A DNA stretch of 35,403 nucleotides from an uncultured Bacteroidota bacterium. GTDB lineage: Bacteria; Bacteroidota; Bacteroidia; Flavobacteriales; BACL11. The notes under the pieces were generated by a model. The model was not told the DNA's origin. It saw only the letters and a program-made list of their open reading frames with translations, and did not search any database. Shown here in pieces: positions 18,593 through 25,947 of this stretch (within the stretch, counting starts at the first letter, position 1; each line of letters opens with the position of its first letter). The stretch is from the NCBI GenBank assembly GCA_902514225.1, contig CABXPN010000008.1:1-35403 (forward strand). The letters run 5' to 3'. Made by a program: the position numbers and the translations under genes.

Positions 18593-18597
18593 CTGAT

Positions 18598-19641
18598 ATG
18601 AAATTATACTTCTCTATTTTTATTGTTTTACTATTTAGCGGTTGTGCAAATATGGTAGCTCCTACTGGTGGAGAAAAAGACACAACTCCTCCTAATTGTA
18701 TTGATCGATATCAACATATTGAGATAAATAATAATAAAGAAACTAAACTTACCTTTGTGTTTGATGAGAGAATACAAGAACATGAGTTTATTGGGAATTT
18801 CTTTACTTCACCTACTTTAAATGAAGTTTCTCATAAAATAAAGGGGAATACATTAGAGATAATTATTAAGGACTCTATATCTCCTAAATTACATTATGAA
18901 GTCAGTTTAGGTAATTGTATAAAAGACCTTACAGAAGGAAATGTTATAACAACATTTATTGATGAAATTTATACTTTTGATGAAGGATTAAATTTATATA
19001 CATTAGAAGTTTTTCTACAGAATTCCCTTACACATGAAGATGAAAAAGACCATTGGGTTTTATTGTATAAATCTGACACTCCTGATTCTTTAATCTTTAA
19101 AACAACACCTAATTATGTGGGTAAACCAAATATAGATGGATATGTTGTTTTCAATAATATAATTGAAGGAATTTACAAAATAGTTTCTCTTTCTGGGGAT
19201 GATTATCTTTATCATGATGGGGAGATTATATCTTTTACGGATAAAGTGATAGTTGCGGGAGTTGATATCACAATTGATCTTTATACTTTTAATCCTTTAC
19301 AAAAAATTGATTCTACTGAGATAACAAAAGACACAACAATAACTGAAGGTGGTAACCTGACGTTGAAATCCGATTTTAGTGGAAATATTGTTGTTCAACT
19401 TTTAAAAGGAAATAAAGTAATTGTTCAGGAAACTTTTAAAAATACAACTGAATTTAATTTAAAAAACATACAAACAGGAGAATATACTATCAGAGCTTTT
19501 CAGGATAAAAATGAAAATGGATATTGGGATATAGGAAACTTTGCTGAAAAGAAACAAGCGGAAAAAACATATCATTTCCATGAGAAAATTATTATCCGCT
19601 CTAATTGGGATTTAGAGTTGGAATGGTTTACTGTAGAGTAA
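18598..19641 (+). CDS. Ig-like domain lipoprotein
   Basis: A 347-residue lipoprotein counted from the ATG at 18598; a longer frame from 18517 overlaps comF and would bury the lipoprotein signal and the promoter. The signal peptide ends FSGC with Cys16, followed by APTGGEKDTTPP, a hallmark of flavobacterial Ig-like (SbsA-type) lipoproteins. The rest is predicted beta-rich, with a C-terminal carboxypeptidase-regulatory-like segment containing DKNENGYWDIG. The location is probably the outer membrane; the function is unknown. The end overlaps the convergent nitrilase gene by 14 bp. Confidence 0.82.
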   Translation: MKLYFSIFIVLLFSGCANMVAPTGGEKDTTPPNCIDRYQHIEINNNKETKLTFVFDERIQEHEFIGNFFTSPTLNEVSHKIKGNTLEIIIKDSISPKLHYEVSLGNCIKDLTEGNVITTFIDEIYTFDEGLNLYTLEVFLQNSLTHEDEKDHWVLLYKSDTPDSLIFKTTPNYVGKPNIDGYVVFNNIIEGIYKIVSLSGDDYLYHDGEIISFTDKVIVAGVDITIDLYTFNPLQKIDSTEITKDTTITEGGNLTLKSDFSGNIVVQLLKGNKVIVQETFKNTTEFNLKNIQTGEYTIRAFQDKNENGYWDIGNFAEKKQAEKTYHFHEKIIIRSNWDLELEWFTVE

Positions 19642-20401
19642 AATCATCTCTATCTTGCAGAAAATTCATTTGTCTTCTTTTTAGTTTTAAATCATCCAAA
19701 GAAATTTTTATTTGCAATACTTCTTCTATGTTTTCAGTTGCAGAAAGTAACTCCTTACCGAAAGCATCAAATACTTTTGTATGTCCGTTAAAAGGGACTC
19801 TATTACCATCTTCACCAATTCTATTTACACCAACAGTATAACACTGGTTTTCTATCGAACGAGCTTTTAAAAGCGTGTCCCAAGCCTCAATTCTTTTTAC
19901 AGGCCAATTTGCTAAATAAATAAGTAAATCATAATCTACATCATTACGGCTAAAAACTGGGAAACGCAAATCGTAACAAATAAGTGGACAAATCCTCCAT
20001 CCATATTCTTCTACAATTAATCTACTTTCTCCTTTGCTTATGTACCTTTCTTCTTTTATAAGTGAGAACAAATGATGTTTGTCGTAAGTGTAAATAATTC
20101 CACTTTTTGAAATCCAAACCAAACGATTAAATACTTTTTCTCCTTCTTTTATCATTAAAGTTCCGGCAATAGCGCAATCTTTATTTTTAGAGATTTCTTT
20201 CATCCAACTCACTGTTTTGTCATCCATAGTTTCTGCCAAATGATTGGACTTTGGACAAAAAGAAGTGTTAAACATTTCAGGTAGCAGAATAATATCTGTC
20301 TCTTTTATTTCTGAAATTAGCTTGTCAAAATGAGAAAGGTTCAACTCTACATCTTCCCAAAAAAGTGAGGATTGGATGAGTGTTATGTTAAGATTTTTCA
20401 T
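19628..20401 (-). CDS. Nitrilase-family amidase, probably omega-amidase
   Basis: A 257-residue C-N hydrolase with the Glu-Lys-Cys triad at Glu42 (LLPEMF), Lys108 (YDKHHLF) and Cys142 (PLICYDLRFP). Closest by motif to YafV/Nit2-like omega-amidases, which deaminate alpha-ketoglutaramate or alpha-ketosuccinamate in methionine salvage and transamination. A perfect -7 box ends 4 nt before the ATG, so the mRNA is probably leaderless. A fragment of a second copy of this gene lies at 27946-28098, and its promoter region recurs before the gene at 25814. Confidence 0.9.
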   Translation of the reverse strand: MKNLNITLIQSSLFWEDVELNLSHFDKLISEIKETDIILLPEMFNTSFCPKSNHLAETMDDKTVSWMKEISKNKDCAIAGTLMIKEGEKVFNRLVWISKSGIIYTYDKHHLFSLIKEERYISKGESRLIVEEYGWRICPLICYDLRFPVFSRNDVDYDLLIYLANWPVKRIEAWDTLLKARSIENQCYTVGVNRIGEDGNRVPFNGHTKVFDAFGKELLSATENIEEVLQIKISLDDLKLKRRQMNFLQDRDDFTLQ

Positions 20402-20470
20402 AAAGCAAACTTACAGAAATATTATGGGAAATATAAAGAGAAAAAAGTCGGGGTAACAGGATTACAACCT
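20399..20470. repeat. 72-bp repeat, copy 1 (nitrilase promoter plus tRNA-like end)
   Basis: This segment holds the nitrilase start codon, its -7 box (20406-20413, minus-strand TAAGTTTG), a spacer and a 24-bp stretch (20447-20470) that resembles the 3' end of a tRNA read from the other strand. It matches copy 2 at 25812-25884, with 7 mismatches and one gap over the ~45-bp spacer and 4 mismatches over the 24-bp tRNA-like part. The T-loop is degenerate here (TTGTAAT instead of TTCGAAT). Confidence 0.65.
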
Positions 20471-20538
20471 AACACCTATTTACATGATTACAGCAAGCTT
20501 TTAAACTAAAAATTGCTCCGCTTTTTGCACCGCTAATC

Positions 20539-20580
20539 AATCTACTAAAACAAACTTAAAAAATTAATTGGATTTTCTGA
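20539..20580 (-). repeat. 42-bp direct repeat, copy A
   Basis: Identical over 42 bp to 24889-24930. It lies 24 bp after the stop of the DUF2779 gene. On the minus strand it contains TAAGTTTG, which fits the -7 promoter consensus, though it is unclear what it would drive here. Confidence 0.9.
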
Positions 20581-20604
20581 GTAGTTAAATATTTTTTAAA
20601 ATAA

Positions 20605-22074
20605 TTAAACTGATCTCAGTACTTCTAATATCTTGACCATTGCAAATGTATCTAACTTACAATACTCAAGTAAGTGTTTTCTTGTTTTATGAATTTGATC
20701 CAAATCGCTAATATTATGAAGATGCGCAAATGTGGAGCTTGCTAAAGATCCATTATTAATCTCTAAATTATCATAAGAAAGAGAAGGGACAAGAGCTGGT
20801 AGAACATACTTAATTGAATAACTACCTTTCATATCAGGGACATAATACCATTTTTCTTTAAATGGAATCATTAAATCCTTCATTCTATCAATAATTGACT
20901 CTAGCTGGGATTGGTATTTTGGAAGAATTCTTATTAGCTCATTCAATCTACCTCTTTCAAAACCAATATTATAAACAAGAATATCCCCATCTTTTTTCAT
21001 ATCGTTAATTAGAGCTTTAACAAAAGCTTCTCTAGGATCATTAGAAGGGTCAGCTAAGAATTCATAATGTTCTATAGTGCCATTATTCTCATAATGAGCA
21101 GAGTATTGAAAAGGAATCTGCTGATATGGCTTAAGGCCATTAAATGGAGGAACAGCTGATTGATAGGTCTCAAAATCTAAATGATAAATATTATTTGATA
21201 AGCTATTAACAAATTCTCTAATTTTAATTTTATGTATTATTTCTGTTTGATTTATATAAGAATCTATTTCAATCTTTTGATTATCAGAAAGCTTAGTGTC
21301 TATTGGAATATCTTTAATTTCAATGTATCTACTGTTATATAAGTCCCACTTTATTTTTTTATTTAAACGAGAAATATCAAAAATTGAGTATTGAGGTATG
21401 TGTTTCCAGCAATAACCTTTAAAATTACAATCATACGGATAGCTACAATGCTTACCAATATCAATATTAGGCACTGAATCTTTAGCAAGAGTATCATGAA
21501 GAGTTATTAATTTATTTTTTACATAATCATTATTGTTTTGCGCTTGATTTATTACAGAAACCGAATGAAATAACTGATTTAAATCAATCTCCCCATCTCT
21601 TATATACTTATTGTCAATATGAACAATAGATATATCAGCAATGTCTATTCCTGAATTTTTCATAATATAATACTGTAATGAAGCATCAATAATATAGGTT
21701 TCAGAAACTTTAGTAGAGCTTTTAACTTCATATGCATGCCATTTCCCATCTTTTTTGACCAGTACATCTACAAAACACATCACATAATCAAAACAAAATC
21801 CTGCTTCATAAATAACTTCTGCTCCTTCATTGATTAATTGTTGGGTATACTTGAAAGATTCAAAATACTTAGTATAATCTTTAGGGCTAGCGTCTATTCC
21901 TCCGGGAAATAATTCTTGAGCTAATACGCCAACATTAGTTCCTGTTTGAAATACGGCTTCTTGCTGCTGAGATATTTCATCTGCTAATTCAGAATTGAAT
22001 TTATGAAGATAGAGAGCTTTCTCACACTGAACACCTTTTATAAATGTTGACTTGGAAAGGTATTTGCGAGCCAT
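20605..22074 (-). CDS. DUF2779 protein: Cas4-like nuclease plus DnaQ-like exonuclease
   Basis: A 489-residue protein with two nuclease halves. The N-terminal half looks like a Cas4/RecB-type PD-(D/E)XK nuclease: Asp103, then Glu116 and Lys118 in YEVKSS, with Cys17 and a distal trio Cys210, Cys216, Cys222 that could hold an Fe-S cluster. The C-terminal half (about 295-489) is the DUF2779 RNase H-like exonuclease: Asp300 and Glu302 in LDFET, and a last acidic residue Asp475 in EYCKLDT. It probably processes DNA or RNA ends; the biological role is unknown. The ATG directly follows a TAG stop that the upstream gene would reach if its G10 tract lost one base. Confidence 0.82.
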   Translation of the reverse strand: MARKYLSKSTFIKGVQCEKALYLHKFNSELADEISQQQEAVFQTGTNVGVLAQELFPGGIDASPKDYTKYFESFKYTQQLINEGAEVIYEAGFCFDYVMCFVDVLVKKDGKWHAYEVKSSTKVSETYIIDASLQYYIMKNSGIDIADISIVHIDNKYIRDGEIDLNQLFHSVSVINQAQNNNDYVKNKLITLHDTLAKDSVPNIDIGKHCSYPYDCNFKGYCWKHIPQYSIFDISRLNKKIKWDLYNSRYIEIKDIPIDTKLSDNQKIEIDSYINQTEIIHKIKIREFVNSLSNNIYHLDFETYQSAVPPFNGLKPYQQIPFQYSAHYENNGTIEHYEFLADPSNDPREAFVKALINDMKKDGDILVYNIGFERGRLNELIRILPKYQSQLESIIDRMKDLMIPFKEKWYYVPDMKGSYSIKYVLPALVPSLSYDNLEINNGSLASSTFAHLHNISDLDQIHKTRKHLLEYCKLDTFAMVKILEVLRSV

Positions 22075-22132
22075 CTAAGCGTTGTCTATTTCTTCAAGGC
22101 TAAGCTCAGTCCATGAAATCCATTGAGCCACA

Positions 22133-22540
22133 CTACCCCCCCCCCTGCGTCTTATTTATTTGAAACCATTTGAGTAATGTGTCAGGATAACTTTCTAAAT
22201 ATTTCTTACAAGTTGAGTATGATCCCTCATCAGAATCTAACAAAAAATCTTTAAGAATATTCATGTCATTCTCATCAGGACTATCATCATCTTTTCCTAT
22301 TTTTTTTATAACATATTTTGGGTTATCATCCTCAGTTTGACCTGTTTTCTCAACTCTTTCTAAGAGATATTCTCCATATTTTATATCTTTCCAGAAATAA
22401 TAGGTTATAACTCCAAATGCCACTGATTGTTTGGTAAATAGACCATTAAAATTAAATTTCAATGGAATTAATTCCATTGGTTGGATTTCTCGCGTACCCG
22501 TTTTGTATAGTTTTTCTAATATTTGTTCATTATTCTGCAT
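22133..22540 (-). CDS. Unknown 135-residue protein ending at a G10 tract
   Basis: I recognise no family. The protein is soluble, acidic in its C-terminal half (DDDSPDENDMN, about residue 84-94) and has aromatic residues in the middle (ITYYFWKDIKYGEY). As written, it ends in QGGG and a TAG placed right after a run of ten G. With nine Gs the frame would continue for 19 more residues (SVAQWISWTELSLEEIDNA) to a TAG immediately before the DUF2779 ATG. The present form is therefore either a truncated phase variant or a sequencing miscount. It lies between the methyltransferase and the nuclease in one probable operon. Confidence 0.65.
   Translation of the reverse strand: MQNNEQILEKLYKTGTREIQPMELIPLKFNFNGLFTKQSVAFGVITYYFWKDIKYGEYLLERVEKTGQTEDDNPKYVIKKIGKDDDSPDENDMNILKDFLLDSDEGSYSTCKKYLESYPDTLLKWFQINKTQGGG
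22136..22145. repeat. Homopolymer of ten G (minus strand)
   Basis: Ten C on the plus strand, ten G on the coding strand, in a very AT-rich surrounding. It lies at the end of the 135-residue protein gene. Tracts like this mutate readily by slippage and act as on/off switches in surface and restriction-modification genes of other bacteria. Confidence 0.85.
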
Positions 22541-22598
22541 ATGTGATATTAAAGTTATTTCAGACTAATTATTTCTTTGATCTGCTGTTAGTTAGAGG

Positions 22599-24602
22599 TT
22601 AGTCTAATTTATATTCAATACTATTTAGTTTTCTTTTTGATTTTTCTCTTAATTCAAATGATTGCTTTACTTTTTCACTTATTTCATTAATTATTTTTTC
22701 GCTTGGAATACTAATTAATAAATTCTTAAAATCTTTGTCTGAAATATTTGGAATTGCTGCCCCTGTTCTTAATAATAAGATTTGATTTAAAAAGTATTTT
22801 GATTTAAAATAGTAAAGTAAATAATATGGATCAATTTTAAAATTTCTTAAAACTCTAAAACCGTTTGTGCAAATTGCTCCCTCAAATTCCGAATTTACTA
22901 ATGCGGTCGCGTGTTTTCTTGAACCAATGGAATTTCCTGCAATTGCAGTTATTATATCTCCGTTTTTTAGCTCATAAGAAGCTCTGCTTGGAAGTTCGTG
23001 GACAGACATTTCTTTTGAGTTAATTATTTCAAAAGCGGGAGTGTTAACATCTGATAATTCAACGTATTCAACTGTCAGATTTTTGTTTTTTAATTTTCCA
23101 CTTTTAGTTTTAATTACCTCCACAATCTTATGTAAAGGAACAGCATTATTTTTTTTAATTAGACCTATTAATTTTCTATACTGTGGAGAATAATAATCAT
23201 AATCAAAACGACCACTTAATTCATTGTAGTTAATTGAATATGAATTTTCAGTTTCAATATAGTTATTATTATGAAATTCTTTAAAATCATTAATTACTGT
23301 AGATAAGTCTTCGTCAAGAATTGGATTTTTATTTTTATCACGCAATATTTCTCCATTTTCATCTTTTTGATAAATAGCATTTCCATTCTTATTTCCTTGA
23401 TAACCTATTTTTCTTATTTGGCTGAAAAATAAAGGATATTTTCTTTCAACATTTTTGGTGTCTTTTTGAATAAATAGGAGGGAAGTCTTGACACCAGTCC
23501 CGTAAGGAATAAATGTCTCTTGTGGAAGGTTTACTATTCCTAATATTTTTGTTCTTTGTTTAATATAATACCTTAAATATTCTAAGGAAGCATTTTCAAA
23601 ATGACCATTAGGCAATACAATCCCCATTCTTCCGCCTTCCTTTAATAAATCAATACATCTTTCAATAAATAATATTTCAGTTACTTGCCCATTTTGAAGA
23701 GTATTTGTTTTGATAAACTCATTATTGATAGTTTTTTTCCATTTATATCCTAGATCAAAAGTTGAAAGTATTTTTTTATCTGAAATTTTCCCAGCTGTTC
23801 CGAATGGAGGATTAGTTAGAACTATATCAAAACCATTTAAAGTATTGTCACTTTTCACCTTTAACAAAACTTCATCATAGTCTTTCAATGAATTAACACA
23901 TCTTATATTTGTTTCAACATTTACTTCTAGCAATAATTTCATTTTAGCTATTCTAGCAATACTTTTGTTTATATCAAAACCATAAAGATTCTTAGAGATT
24001 ATTTTTTCTATATCTACTCCTTTATTGTTTTTTAAAATAAAATTTAATGATGAATTTAAGAATCCTCCACTTCCACAAGCTGGGTCGATTATGCTTTCAT
24101 TTGGTTTAGGTTGAAGTATACTTACACAAAAATCAATTATCGCTTCTGGAGTAAAAAATTGACCTCTACCATCTTTTTCTTGATGTGATAAGAATTTTTG
24201 AAATGCCAATCCTTTAGCATCATTTGAAGAATTGATTAATGAAAAATCTTGCAACTTATTAATTGTGTTAGCCAATGCTAAAGGACTTAATTTTATTCTA
24301 TCTTCGTTATCGAATAAATCAGAATATTCTTGGATTGTTTTAGAAAATAGATTGTTGATTCTTTGTGTAAATTTCTCTGATTCTTTTGAATTTTTTATTT
24401 TTTCAAATTCACCATCATCAATGTAGAATTTTTTTTCTTTCTTCTTTTCGTCAATTATTTTGACGAAGAGAATCTTAATAAATTCTTCTAAAGTTTGTTG
24501 AGTGGAAAGTCCATCATTTGCATATATGAAGTTGTGAATATCTTCAAACTTTCTTAATAATTTATCAGTCTTTGTTAATTCAAAATCTAAATCTAATTTC
24601 AT
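22599..24602 (-). CDS. N6-adenine DNA methyltransferase fused to HsdS-like specificity domain
   Basis: A 667-residue protein. Residues about 1-140 resemble the HsdM N-terminal domain and about 145-400 the catalytic domain, with SAM motif I DPACGSGGF (173-181) and the catalytic NPPF (264-267), characteristic of type I N6-adenine methylases. About 460-640 looks like one HsdS target-recognition domain, with GDIITAIAG and GAAIPNIS. One recognition domain per chain suggests dimer action. No HsdR or other restriction gene is nearby, so it may be a solitary methyltransferase or the modification half of a system with the neighbouring unknown proteins. The promoter carries an 11-bp inverted repeat. 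Confidence 0.85.
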   Translation of the reverse strand: MKLDLDFELTKTDKLLRKFEDIHNFIYANDGLSTQQTLEEFIKILFVKIIDEKKKEKKFYIDDGEFEKIKNSKESEKFTQRINNLFSKTIQEYSDLFDNEDRIKLSPLALANTINKLQDFSLINSSNDAKGLAFQKFLSHQEKDGRGQFFTPEAIIDFCVSILQPKPNESIIDPACGSGGFLNSSLNFILKNNKGVDIEKIISKNLYGFDINKSIARIAKMKLLLEVNVETNIRCVNSLKDYDEVLLKVKSDNTLNGFDIVLTNPPFGTAGKISDKKILSTFDLGYKWKKTINNEFIKTNTLQNGQVTEILFIERCIDLLKEGGRMGIVLPNGHFENASLEYLRYYIKQRTKILGIVNLPQETFIPYGTGVKTSLLFIQKDTKNVERKYPLFFSQIRKIGYQGNKNGNAIYQKDENGEILRDKNKNPILDEDLSTVINDFKEFHNNNYIETENSYSINYNELSGRFDYDYYSPQYRKLIGLIKKNNAVPLHKIVEVIKTKSGKLKNKNLTVEYVELSDVNTPAFEIINSKEMSVHELPSRASYELKNGDIITAIAGNSIGSRKHATALVNSEFEGAICTNGFRVLRNFKIDPYYLLYYFKSKYFLNQILLLRTGAAIPNISDKDFKNLLISIPSEKIINEISEKVKQSFELREKSKRKLNSIEYKLD

Positions 24603-24607
24603 TGTTT

Positions 24608-24640
24608 ACATATTTGTGACAAATGTACACACAAATATGT
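24608..24640 (-). promoter_or_regulatory. Inverted repeat over the methyltransferase promoter
   Basis: ACATATTTGTG (24608-24618) and its exact reverse complement CACAAATATGT (24630-24640) are separated by 11 bp, a centre-to-centre distance of 22 bp, about two helical turns. The -7 box (24620-24627, minus-strand TACATTTG) lies between the arms, 17 nt before the ATG. This is the layout expected for an operator bound by a dimeric repressor; no regulator gene is identified. Confidence 0.6.
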
Positions 24641-24652
24641 GAATCAAACAAA

Positions 24653-24913
24653 TTATCTTAAGTCTAATTGTGATTTATCTAATATTCTTGGGGTTGGTTT
24701 TGTTTTTTTTATACAATATTCGATATTATCATACCAAGGTTTTAGTAGTTTATGTCTTTTATAATCTTCCTTTGAAGTTAGAATATCAATAGTATAATTT
24801 TGCTGCAGATGGTTTGGTGATTTGCCTTGATGATTTAATTCTGATGCGTTCACAAAAACAAATTCGTGTTTACCTGTCTTTAAGAATAAATCTACTAAAA
24901 CAAACTTAAAAAA
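24653..24913 (-). pseudogene. Truncated ORF cut at the 42-bp repeat
   Basis: A frame open from just after a TAA at 24914-24916 down to 24653, about 86 codons with no ATG; the first usable start is a GTG at 24853. The unique part begins with DLFLKTGKHEFVFVNASE precisely where the 42-bp repeat ends, as if the 5' portion was lost by recombination at the repeat. The C-terminus (PWYDNIEYCIKKTKP, then DKSQLDLR) looks like real protein. I do not recognise the family. It ends 50 bp before the methyltransferase ATG, so it may once have been the first gene of that operon. Confidence 0.5.
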
Positions 24914-24930
24914 TTAATTGGATTTTCTGA
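24889..24930 (-). repeat. 42-bp direct repeat, copy B
   Basis: Identical over 42 bp to 20539-20580 and in the same orientation. It lies 23 bp after the stop of the exported unknown gene, mirroring copy A, and it forms the 5' edge of the truncated ORF. Confidence 0.9.
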
Positions 24931-24953
24931 TTAGAAAAAACTTTTAAAAATAA

Positions 24954-25814
24954 TTAATTTAAATTGTTTACTTCTATAATCTTCTTCTTCATTAACAAAG
25001 AAAACTTTTTTAACTCAGTTAAGGACTTTCTTGGGGTCCAAGATTTATCATAATTATACACTCTAGTGATTAACATTAAAGCATCACCTGGAAATTGTGT
25101 GTGATCTAAAGACGCGTTAAAACCATCATAATCAAACATATATCCTCCTTCGGTATAATTATCTAAAAAATGTTGTTCTTTTAAATAAATATTGAATTCA
25201 TAAGGACTGGAACCTATATTATTTGATAAAATATAATAATTTAAGTCATTATCTGGTAAAGAAAGTAGATTATCTGCTAATTCATTATAACCATCAATCT
25301 TTTTTATAAATCTCTCCCAAAATTCTACTCTCTTAAATGATTGATTCGTATGATTAATTATATTAGCATTTCTACACCACGCATTATCTCTGAACTTTGA
25401 ATCATGATCCATCTTAAGTCTATGCAAAGGATCATTTATATTAGGATTATTTCTAGGATCTTCCTTCTCTTCCAATTCTAAATCTTTTTTGCAATTTTTA
25501 CATTTATAAGAAAAACGAGAATTTATTTGACGAATCATATATTCTCCATAAACATCAAGTGTTTTATACAATAAACTTGGATTATCTAATACTACGTTTC
25601 TAAATCTTGTTGTTTGTCCATCTGTGTAATCAAAATCATAAAGATTATAATAATGTAATGTTAACATTGTATGGAAATCTCCTATTTCATATATCTCGGT
25701 ATAGACCTCATTAATAAAATTATCTATCTTTTCTTTAGTATATAAATCTACAATAACAGTCATACTTGTAAGTGATACAAGTATGATACTAAATATTAAA
25801 ACTAATTTTTTCAT
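24954..25814 (-). CDS. Exported or membrane-anchored protein of unknown function
   Basis: A 286-residue protein with an N-terminal hydrophobic helix (about residues 3-25) acting as a signal peptide or anchor; there is no lipobox. The rest is soluble and rich in aromatic residues and Asn/Asp, with a CKNCKKDLE knuckle (about residues 104-112). No family recognised. The start codon and promoter are copied from the nitrilase gene: the 46 bp before the ATG are about 83% identical to those before 20401, including a -7 box (25819-25826, TATGTTTG) 4 nt from the ATG. The nitrilase promoter thus appears to have been joined to a different coding sequence. Confidence 0.68.
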   Translation of the reverse strand: MKKLVLIFSIILVSLTSMTVIVDLYTKEKIDNFINEVYTEIYEIGDFHTMLTLHYYNLYDFDYTDGQTTRFRNVVLDNPSLLYKTLDVYGEYMIRQINSRFSYKCKNCKKDLELEEKEDPRNNPNINDPLHRLKMDHDSKFRDNAWCRNANIINHTNQSFKRVEFWERFIKKIDGYNELADNLLSLPDNDLNYYILSNNIGSSPYEFNIYLKEQHFLDNYTEGGYMFDYDGFNASLDHTQFPGDALMLITRVYNYDKSWTPRKSLTELKKFSLLMKKKIIEVNNLN

Positions 25815-25884
25815 ACAACAAACATACAGAAAATTTATGGGTAATATAAAACAGAAAAAAGTCGGGGCAGCAGGATTCGAACCT
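25812..25884. repeat. 72-bp repeat, copy 2 (promoter plus tRNA 3'-end-like fragment)
   Basis: Start codon of the exported unknown gene, its -7 box and a 24-bp fragment (25861-25884). Read on the minus strand, the fragment has the T-arm consensus GGTTCGAATCC followed by an acceptor-like CTGCTGCCCCGAC and a T run, i.e. the 3' end of a tRNA. The rest of the tRNA is absent. This copy is the best preserved. Confidence 0.7.
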
Positions 25885-25909
25885 TTTAGTTTTATTCAAT
25901 CTATTACCC

Positions 25910-25917
25910 TACCTTTG
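25910..25917 (+). promoter_or_regulatory. -7 box for rhlE-like helicase gene
   Basis: TACCTTTG matches TAnnTTTG, 30 nt before the ATG at 25948. It rules out the longer ORF start at 25783. Confidence 0.6.
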
Positions 25918-25947
25918 CAAAAAATAATTCCACAAAAGGAATACTAT

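Larger units (their letters stand above)
20447..25884. mobile_element. Candidate genomic island with a methyltransferase-nuclease cluster
   Basis: About 5.4 kb lying between two copies of a repeat that carries a tRNA 3'-end-like fragment, and containing an inner perfect 42-bp direct repeat. All genes inside are on the minus strand: an exported unknown protein, a truncated ORF, a methyltransferase with specificity domain, a 135-residue protein and a DUF2779 nuclease. tRNA 3' ends are common integration sites, so the outer repeats could be old attachment sites. No integrase or transposase is present, so the mechanism is inferred only. Confidence 0.4.

Noticed and set aside
20471..20538. Complete tRNA gene next to the first tRNA-like fragment
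   Set aside because: A stretch resembling an anticodon arm is visible on the minus strand, but no acceptor 5' strand or D arm pairs with the 3' end, so at most a decayed remnant.
20605..22074. CRISPR system, because of the Cas4-like domain
   Set aside because: There is no repeat-spacer array and no other cas gene; the fusion to DUF2779 is a different family.
25783..25947. Longer N-terminus for the DEAD-box helicase
   Set aside because: It translates the tRNA-like fragment and the -7 box; the Q motif starts just after the ATG at 25948.
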